Source of the DNA: Anaerolineae bacterium
GTDB lineage: Bacteria > Chloroflexota > Anaerolineae > Anaerolineales > Anaerolineaceae
NCBI GenBank assembly: GCA_013314735.1
Contig: JABUFD010000005.1
Coordinates: forward strand, 1-64,000
DNA: 64,000 nt
Reading direction: 5' to 3'
The notes under the pieces were generated by a model. It saw only the letters and a list, made by a program, of their open reading frames with translations. It had not been told where the DNA came from and searched no databases. The translations under genes were made by a program, and so were the position numbers. Each line of letters opens with the position of its first letter. Position 1 is the first letter of the stretch. Below are positions 58,176 to 64,000 of this stretch, piece by piece.

Positions 58176-59216
58176 ATGAAAAAAACGCAATCCGCTTCCA
58201 TTCATGATGTTGCCCGACAGGCCGGCGTTTCCACGGGCACGGTCTCAAACGTGCTCAGCGGCAAACGGCCTGTGGCGCCGGCTACACGTGCCAGGGTCGA
58301 AGCGGCCATCGAGGCATTACGTTACCAGCCCAACCTGCTGGCCAGTGCCCTGGTCAGCCAGCGTTCCCGTGTGCTGTCGATCGTTGTTTCCGAACTGCGC
58401 GACCTGGGGTATTACGGTTATTTGTCGGCGTTGGAAGGGATTCAACACCGCGCGAACGAATTGGGATACTCTTTGATGCTCCATTTCGTCCGCTCCACTG
58501 ACCCGGAAGGGATCCGCCGCTTGTTGGATACAGTCAATGGACGAAAATCCGATGGTATTTTGTGGGCGATCCATGAATCCAGCGGAAGCCATCGCTGGGT
58601 TGATCAGATCGCGTTGTCCGCGTATCCCCCGATGGTGTTCCTGAATATGCACCCGAATCCGGCCCTGGATGTTGTGACGGTGAATAATGTGGGCGGGGCG
58701 AAACTGGCGGTAGCACACCTGGCAGCGCAGGGGGCGAAACGCATCGGCCTGGTTGCTGGACCGGAGGGCTGGTGGGAAAGCGAAATGCGGCGGCAGGGGT
58801 GGCAGGCCGCCCTGCTGGAAGCCGGATTGGAACCGGCGGCATCCCTCACAGCTGCCGGTGATTGGAGCGCAGAGAGCGGCAAGATAGCCATGCGCCAGTT
58901 GTTGGCAAATCGACCGGAGCTGGATGCGGTTTTTTGCAGCAACGACATCATGGCACTGGGTGCCCTGCACACCATTGTCAGCCTGGGTCGTACGGTTCCG
59001 CATCAAATTTTGCTGGCAGGATTTGATGACACCCCCGAGGCGTCTTCATTCTGCCCGGCATTGACCTCGGTCCGGCAGGACCTGACCGGGTTGGGGGAAG
59101 CTGCCGTCAATTTGCTGCAGGAACGGATTTACCCGCAAGATGAAACAGGCAGCCAACCCCGGCAAATTCTGATCGAACCAGAACTGGTGATCCGCGACAG
59201 TTCGCGGCGTGGGTAA
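58176..59216 (+). CDS. LacI-family transcriptional regulator (sugar operon)
   Basis: This 346-residue protein has the LacI HTH SIHDVARQAGVSTGTVSNVLSGKRPVAPATRARVEAAIEAL and a ligand domain with SIVVSELRDLGYYGYLSALEGIQ and AVFCSNDIMALGAL. It is divergent from the isomerase, aldolase, kinase operon and should repress it through the palindrome at 58104. The inducer is likely the sugar that the operon degrades, or its phosphate. The ribosome site ahead of the ATG is only fair. Confidence 0.93.
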   Translation: MKKTQSASIHDVARQAGVSTGTVSNVLSGKRPVAPATRARVEAAIEALRYQPNLLASALVSQRSRVLSIVVSELRDLGYYGYLSALEGIQHRANELGYSLMLHFVRSTDPEGIRRLLDTVNGRKSDGILWAIHESSGSHRWVDQIALSAYPPMVFLNMHPNPALDVVTVNNVGGAKLAVAHLAAQGAKRIGLVAGPEGWWESEMRRQGWQAALLEAGLEPAASLTAAGDWSAESGKIAMRQLLANRPELDAVFCSNDIMALGALHTIVSLGRTVPHQILLAGFDDTPEASSFCPALTSVRQDLTGLGEAAVNLLQERIYPQDETGSQPRQILIEPELVIRDSSRRG

Positions 59217-59359
59217 GCCTCATTCCGCAATTGAATTTGCAGCGGTCCGGGAACGGCGCGCTGGATGATAACGTGCTCACCTTCTTAAGGATTGGCAGAA
59301 TTTTGCACTGTTTCTGCCGGGTTTTCGTATAATGAAGTACGCAACAGCAGAGGAAAGCA

Positions 59360-60691
59360 ATGAAAACAATCACCCAGGACATCTTAATCATTGGTTCCGG
59401 CGCGGGCGGGGCAACGCTGGCTCATGAACTAAGCCGCCAGGGGCTTCGGCGCATCACGGTACTTGAACAGGGAATCCGGACGCAAGAAGTGGGCACGTTT
59501 GCACGGGCGCTGCGTTTTTATGACTGCAACCCGGTGACAATGCTGCCCAAACATACCGAGGAGGGCGTGATCCTGTGGCGGACCCTGATGGCTGGCGGTT
59601 CTACCGTGGCGGCGTTGGCAAATATTGTGCCATCGATGGAACAGGAACTACGGGCGTTTGGGATTGACCTGGCACCGCTGTGGCAGGAAATCATCGATGA
59701 GATGGAAGCCGTTCCGCTGGATGAATCCCTGATCAGCGATGGTTCGCGTGCGATTGCCCAGGCGGCACGCGGCCTGGGCATTGAATTCCGCCCGATGCCC
59801 AAGGCGATCAACGCAAAAAAATGCGTGCAGTGTGCCGTCTGCCCCACTGGCTGTCCGTTTAATGCCAAGTGGAGCGCATTGCAAGCTGTGGATCAGGCCG
59901 CTGCCAACGGGGTCGAATTTCGGTTAGGCGCACAGGTCAAACAAATCCTGATCGAGAACGGTACTGCTCGGGGGGTGCAGGTACAAACCACAGATGGCCT
60001 TTACTTGCTGGAAGCAGAGCGGGTGGTTGTGGCTGCCGGCGGCATTGGCACAGCACAACTATTGCGCCGTTCCGGCGTGGAAAACGCCGGTCACTCCCTG
60101 TTCATGGACCTGTTTGTCTCGGTGGTTGGGGTTCACCGCAGCCTCAACCTGCTCAACGAACCCTCCATGGCGATGGTTTGTGACCAGTTTCACCGTGAAC
60201 ACGGATTCATCCTGTCGCCGTACATGCCGGTTCACCGCCTTTCCGCGTTCGCGGAATTTGGCTTGCCGGGGTTGGCGCTGCCGCGAAAGCATTTGTTGGG
60301 ATTGATGGTGAAAACCCGCGATGACATGGCAGGGGAGGTGTTCCCGGATGGGCGTGTCAGTAAACGCCTGACCAAAGCGGATCAGCAGCGCCTGGCACAG
60401 GGCACTGCGGTTGCGCGTGAAGTGCTGGCCGCGGCGGGTGTATCAAAGCCTTCGATCCTGGTTTCCAAACCGCAGGGAGCCCATCCGGGGGGGACTGCCG
60501 CCCTGGGGCAGGTGGTGGATGAACACCTGCAGGTGAAAGGTGTCAACGGGTTGTATGTGTGTGATGCCAGTGTGCTGCCCCACGCACCCGGCTTGCCGCC
60601 AATCATGACGATTGTCGCGCTGGCAAAGTGGTTCGCACGCAGCGCGGTCTTCCATCCCCCAACCGGACGGCGGGTTCTGACCGGGAACTGA
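59360..60691 (+). CDS. GMC-type FAD oxidoreductase with a Cys cluster
   Basis: This 443-residue protein has the FAD-binding motif ILIIGSGAGGATLAHELSRQG at the N terminus and the GMC end APGLPPIMTIVALAKW. WRTLMAGGSTVAALANIVPSM follows the FAD motif, as in GMC dehydrogenases. KKCVQCAVCPTGCPFNAKW (about residues 154-172) holds four closely spaced Cys, CxxCxxxxxC-like, which could bind an Fe-S cluster; this is seen in some anaerobic GMC-like proteins. The substrate is unknown, possibly a sugar alcohol or retinoid-like compound. Ahead of the start lies AGAGGAAAG. It is followed by the GNAT gene after 87 bp. Confidence 0.82.
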   Translation: MKTITQDILIIGSGAGGATLAHELSRQGLRRITVLEQGIRTQEVGTFARALRFYDCNPVTMLPKHTEEGVILWRTLMAGGSTVAALANIVPSMEQELRAFGIDLAPLWQEIIDEMEAVPLDESLISDGSRAIAQAARGLGIEFRPMPKAINAKKCVQCAVCPTGCPFNAKWSALQAVDQAAANGVEFRLGAQVKQILIENGTARGVQVQTTDGLYLLEAERVVVAAGGIGTAQLLRRSGVENAGHSLFMDLFVSVVGVHRSLNLLNEPSMAMVCDQFHREHGFILSPYMPVHRLSAFAEFGLPGLALPRKHLLGLMVKTRDDMAGEVFPDGRVSKRLTKADQQRLAQGTAVAREVLAAAGVSKPSILVSKPQGAHPGGTAALGQVVDEHLQVKGVNGLYVCDASVLPHAPGLPPIMTIVALAKWFARSAVFHPPTGRRVLTGN

Positions 60692-60778
60692 CAAAACCAT
60701 CTTTGGGGGTTATTTACAACGTGCGTTGATTTTGCTATTCTATTGATGGAAGAATTTGAACTGAGTAGGAGGAAGATG

Positions 60779-61669
60779 ATGACTGTTCGAAAAATTGCCT
60801 ATCAACGCGCCCGTGATTATGAACGGGTGAACCAATTGTTATGGGATACCTACCGTGAGGGAGAGTACCCCAACTGGCTTCAGCCGCGCTGGGAATATAT
60901 GCACTGGCACCCCGCACTGCAAACAGAATACCTGGAGCGGATTGCGTTGTGGGAGGACGACGGCCGCCTGGTGGCGGTGGTCAATTATGAGGACCGCCCA
61001 ACGCTGGGATTTTTTCAGCGCGCGCCGGGGTATGACTTCCTGTGCGATGAGATGCTTGCCCATGCGGAACAGCAATTCTCCGCCGAGAGGAACGGCACGT
61101 TGATGTGCCGGGTGCTGGTGAATGACTTCGATGAGGCCATGAACCAGGCGGCTGCCGCGCGCGGTTATGTCCGCCATCCAACCGCACGGGAGTGTATCTC
61201 GAAGATGTCCATTCCTGATCCATTTCCGGCCATTCCTGTCAAGGAAGGATTCAGCCTGGTGGACCTGAACGAGGAGGATGACCTGACCAAACTCGACCGC
61301 TGCCTGTGGCGCGGTTTTAACCATCCCGGTGAACCGGAACCGGGTGGTGAAGCAAGCCGGGCACAAATGCAGTCCACACCGCGCTTCAACAAGGCACTGA
61401 ATGTGATGGCTGTCGCCCCTGACGGCGCTTACGTGGCTTACAGCGGTATCTGGTTTGACCCTTACAACCTGTGCGGTTATGTCGAACCAGTCGCCACTGA
61501 TCCCGACTACCGCCGGATGGGCCTTGGAAAGGCCTGTGTGCTGGAGTGTGTGCGGCGAGTGGGCGCCATGGGGGCCAGGATCGCGTATGTCGAATCGGAA
61601 CAGGATTTCTACCATGCGATCGGATTTACCACGATCGCCTATCGCCCGGTGTGGGAAAAGACCTTTTAA
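60779..61669 (+). CDS. GNAT-family N-acetyltransferase
   Basis: This 296-residue protein has a C-terminal GNAT fold, seen in GYVEPVATDPDYRRMGLGKACVLECVRRVGAMGARIAYVES, with the acetyl-CoA loop RRMGLGKA near residue 252. The N-terminal half (residues 1-140) looks like a second, degenerate GNAT domain. The substrate is unknown. AGGAGG lies six bases ahead of the ATG at 60779; ATG at 60776 is only three bases from it. A longer frame to 60743 is unlikely. Confidence 0.88.
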   Translation: MTVRKIAYQRARDYERVNQLLWDTYREGEYPNWLQPRWEYMHWHPALQTEYLERIALWEDDGRLVAVVNYEDRPTLGFFQRAPGYDFLCDEMLAHAEQQFSAERNGTLMCRVLVNDFDEAMNQAAAARGYVRHPTARECISKMSIPDPFPAIPVKEGFSLVDLNEEDDLTKLDRCLWRGFNHPGEPEPGGEASRAQMQSTPRFNKALNVMAVAPDGAYVAYSGIWFDPYNLCGYVEPVATDPDYRRMGLGKACVLECVRRVGAMGARIAYVESEQDFYHAIGFTTIAYRPVWEKTF

Positions 61670-61673
61670 ATAG

Positions 61674-61716
61674 AAACACCCCGGAGTGTTGTGATGACCC
61701 CGGGGTGTTTTTTGTT
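61674..61716. terminator. bidirectional terminator between the GNAT gene and the ABC exporter operon
   Basis: AAACACCCCGG (61674-61684) and CCGGGGTGTTT (61700-61710) form a perfect 11-bp stem. TTTTTTG follows on the plus strand. The stem also ends the minus-strand permease gene, whose stop codon overlaps this hairpin. Confidence 0.85.
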
Positions 61717-62509
61717 AAATGTACAGGTCGCGGCGCTGGTAGGTGAAATAGGCCCCCAACAGGCACACGCCGATGATACCGGCTGTGATCAGCAGGTAAG
61801 GCCATTCCAGCCTGGATTCATTCAGCATCACCGCCGGGTTGAAATATTTGAAGGGCGAGACATACTTGAGAAATTCAAGTTTTTCATTCAGCCCTGAGAA
61901 GATCGATGCCATGTACATGCCCAGCAGGATGAACATGGTGATCGAACTGGCGCGTTTGTAATGCTTCATCGCGCAGCCCAGCAGGATGCCGATTGCCAGG
62001 AAAATCAGCTGCATCATGCCCAGGGCGGGGATGATCAGCGACAGGAAATCGAAAAATTCCTGGGTGGTCTGGTAATTGGCTGCCCCCAACAGGATCGAGC
62101 CCCAGGTAACCAGCAGCAGCAGGATGCAATGGGTGACAGCCGCCAGCAGCTTGCCGGTGATGACTTTCCCGCGTGTGACCGGCAGGGTGAGGGAGAATTC
62201 AACCGTGCGGTCGCGCTCTTCCTTGGTGATGATGTCGGTGCCCCACATTCCCGCCGCCACCGAAAGGATCAGACCGAAATAGGTAAACATCAAACCCAGG
62301 AAGCCGGTAACGGTGGTTAGATTAAAGGCCTTCAGGCTCATGGCTTCCACCAATGCCTTGGGCATGCTGTCCATGATGGCAAGCAGTTCCGGGTTGCCTT
62401 CATAAGCCGAGAATTTTGAGAAACCGACCAGGACAAACAGGACCACAATCCCGCTCCAGATCAGGAGAGACTTCAAATTTGCTTTTAGTTCACGGAAATA
62501 GATATTCAT
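61715..62509 (-). CDS. ABC-2 type exporter permease
   Basis: This 264-residue protein has six membrane helices in the ABC-2 subclass with short loops: an N-terminal helix LLIWSGIVVLFVLVGFSKF, then GLMFTYFGLILSVAAGMWG and a cytoplasmic loop with DIITKEERDRTVEFSLTLPVTRGKVITGKLL that docks to the ATPase. The C-terminal helix leads to a basic tail. It is a paralog of the next permease, and the two form a pair. It is the last gene of a three-gene operon that enters from the right edge. Confidence 0.88.
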   Translation of the reverse strand: MNIYFRELKANLKSLLIWSGIVVLFVLVGFSKFSAYEGNPELLAIMDSMPKALVEAMSLKAFNLTTVTGFLGLMFTYFGLILSVAAGMWGTDIITKEERDRTVEFSLTLPVTRGKVITGKLLAAVTHCILLLLVTWGSILLGAANYQTTQEFFDFLSLIIPALGMMQLIFLAIGILLGCAMKHYKRASSITMFILLGMYMASIFSGLNEKLEFLKYVSPFKYFNPAVMLNESRLEWPYLLITAGIIGVCLLGAYFTYQRRDLYI

Positions 62510-62521
62510 GTTCGACCTCCG

Positions 62522-63331
62522 TTATGTGACCGAATGGATGTTGCGCTTCAGGTACAGCCAGTAGCTGGCGGTAATCGAAACCACGATCAGCGCAATGCTG
62601 ATCAGTACCAGGGGCAGGTCATAGGAACCGCTGCCGACAATCGCACTCGGGTCGAAATGCTTGAAAGGTGTCACCAGGTCGAAGGTATCATCGCCCAGCA
62701 TACCGCCGAAGGCGCTGAGGATATACATGCCAAACGCCAGGCCCATCGAGAGTGTTGTCACGCTGCGCACGCGTTTCATCAGCAGGGAAATGACGATGCC
62801 CAATGAAAGGAATACCAGTTGGAAGATGGCAATGCTTGCCAGCAGCAGGAGCAGGATACCGGTATCATACGGCCTGCCGGCGCGTGAGGATTCGATGGCG
62901 GAGAAGCTGGATACCCATACCACGATGTTGGTAATGGTCAAACCGGTCAGTGCTGCCAGCAACTTACTGGTGAGGATTGTGGTACGTTTGACCGGTTTTG
63001 CCAGCAGGAAATCTGCGGTCAGGTCGCGTTCTTCCACCGATACCAGCCCAAAACCGTAGTTGGCCGCCTGGATGGCAAGGCATACCTGGCAGAACAGGAA
63101 CAGGAAGCCGAAATACCCCAATACACTGGCCATATCGACTTGGTCCATGCCGAAGGCGGTGATTAATTCAGGCGGCATCTGTGCCAGTGCCTGGTTCAAT
63201 ACATCTGCGTCTTTCGCAAATGACGAAAACATACTCATGAACAGAAAGATGATCACGGCCAGCGAGAGCGACCAGGTGAGCACGGATTTCCGGTACATGG
63301 TAATCTCATGTTTGTAGATGTTGAATTTCAT
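62522..63331 (-). CDS. ABC-2 type exporter permease
   Basis: This 269-residue protein has the same plan as its partner at 61715: about six helices and the coupling loop VSVEERDLTADFLLAKPVKRTTILTSKLLAALT. Both contain the motif EERD(L/R)T and a segment of the type SPFKYFNPxxxLxxS (VTPFKHFDPSAIVGSGS here). Twelve bases separate the two genes. The ATPase gene lies 9 bp upstream. The cargo is unknown. Confidence 0.88.
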   Translation of the reverse strand: MKFNIYKHEITMYRKSVLTWSLSLAVIIFLFMSMFSSFAKDADVLNQALAQMPPELITAFGMDQVDMASVLGYFGFLFLFCQVCLAIQAANYGFGLVSVEERDLTADFLLAKPVKRTTILTSKLLAALTGLTITNIVVWVSSFSAIESSRAGRPYDTGILLLLLASIAIFQLVFLSLGIVISLLMKRVRSVTTLSMGLAFGMYILSAFGGMLGDDTFDLVTPFKHFDPSAIVGSGSYDLPLVLISIALIVVSITASYWLYLKRNIHSVT

Positions 63332-63340
63332 CGTGATCGC

Positions 63341-64000
63341 CTATTCGTAGTAGTGCATGAAGATTTCTTCGAGGGTGGGTTCTTCAATGGTAAGATCGGC
63401 CACATCATGCGCGCTGATGATGCGTGTGACCTGGTTGATATCGCCTTTAAAGAAGAAGCGCACGGTGCCGTTGTCACGTTCCACATTCGTGACGCCTTCC
63501 AGGTCGAATTGCAGCTGGTCGGAATTTTCCGCGGTCACCATCACCTTCTTGTAATGCTCATTGCGGAGGGTCTTGATCTCTTCAATTTTGATGATGCTGC
63601 CCTCTTTGATCACAGCCACGCGGCTGCACATTTTTTGCACCTCGCCCAGGATATGGGAGGAGAAAAAGACGGTAGCGCCGCGTTTATTTTCTTCGCGGAT
63701 CAGGTTGAAGAACTTTTGCTGCATCAGCGGATCGAGGCCGCTGGTGGGTTCATCGAGGATGATCAGTTTGGGCTGGTGCAGCAAGCCCTGCACAATGCCG
63801 ACTTTTTTCTTGTTGCCATAGGAAAGATCGTCGATACGGCGTTTCAGGTCAAGTTCCATGATCTCGGCCAGTTCGTGCATGCGGCGGGTGGTGTCCTTTT
63901 TGTAAAAACTGCCGGAGTATTTCAACAGGTCAATCACCTTCATGCCTTCGTAGTAGAACACTTCTGACGGCAGGTAACCGATTTCCTGGCGGATTTCCGG
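63341..64000 (-). CDS. ABC exporter ATP-binding protein (N terminus beyond window)
   Basis: Only the last 219 residues are in the window; the frame stays open to base 64000. The visible part begins PEIRQEIGYLPSEVFYYEGMKV, past the Walker A region. It contains the signature LSYGNKKKVGIVQGLLHQPKLIILDEPTSGLDP, where LSYGN replaces LSGGQ, and the switch His in FFSSHILGEVQKMC. The last 70 residues form the C-terminal domain of exporter ATPases. It drives the two permeases downstream. Confidence 0.9.
   Translation of the reverse strand, partial: PEIRQEIGYLPSEVFYYEGMKVIDLLKYSGSFYKKDTTRRMHELAEIMELDLKRRIDDLSYGNKKKVGIVQGLLHQPKLIILDEPTSGLDPLMQQKFFNLIREENKRGATVFFSSHILGEVQKMCSRVAVIKEGSIIKIEEIKTLRNEHYKKVMVTAENSDQLQFDLEGVTNVERDNGTVRFFFKGDINQVTRIISAHDVADLTIEEPTLEEIFMHYYE

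Overview
The window looks like a chromosomal segment of a Chloroflexota bacterium, most likely class Anaerolineae. This is inferred from gene content: a giant DUF11-repeat surface protein ending in a fused sortase, a MalT-type LuxR regulator with its small companion protein, a DUF5667-type anti-sigma protein, sugar-fermentation genes and several strictly anaerobic enzymes. No rRNA, tRNA, CRISPR array, transposase or phage gene was seen. Genes are densely packed on both strands with good Shine-Dalgarno sites, and TTG starts are fairly common.

Layout. 0-2 kb: histidine phosphatase and an Fpg/Nei-like protein that lacks the usual catalytic residues. 2-11.1 kb: one 3045-residue secreted DUF11-repeat protein with an LPDTG motif just ahead of its own sortase domain. 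11.3-18.6 kb: nucleotidyltransferase, an ABC-2 exporter operon, and a MarR-controlled amino-acid-type ABC importer. 18.7-34.5 kb: mixed single genes, namely a C39-type peptidase-like protein with repeats, GrpB, aldo/keto reductases, a GntR/PH-domain pair, a beta-propeller protein, a creatinase-like M24 protein, a GH29 fucosidase, lysine 2,3-aminomutase, a Gfo/Idh/MocA oxidoreductase, a D-Ala-D-Ala ligase-like ATP-grasp protein, a mutarotase-like protein and DUF1801.

34.6-39.6 kb is the most unusual region. A MalT-type LuxR regulator is followed by a small conserved protein, then four tandem genes for 23-26-residue peptides that share the start MYTxQY(L/I/F)LIA and a basic tail, then a terminator and a membrane-anchored HExxH metalloprotease. 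The small gene and the peptide operon each carry the same 24-nt box exactly 29 nt ahead of a -10 element. I read this as a LuxR-controlled micropeptide locus. I do not recognise the peptides.

39.6-48.4 kb: an Fe-S-type membrane protein under a perfect 16-bp inverted repeat, a lone 28-residue peptide gene, a cation/proton antiporter, and a methyltransferase group (URO-D/MtaA-like, LacI regulator, MtaB-like) whose divergent control region carries two LacI-type operators and a consensus promoter. A cytoplasmic GH20 hexosaminidase follows. 48.4-54.1 kb: a structured non-coding region, a NarL-type two-component pair, and an ECF sigma/anti-sigma operon with Cys-rich partners. 54.2-59.2 kb: a sugar catabolic operon (isomerase, class II aldolase, FGGY kinase) divergent from its LacI regulator. 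59.3-64 kb: GMC-type oxidoreductase, GNAT acetyltransferase, and an ABC-2 exporter whose ATPase runs off the right edge.
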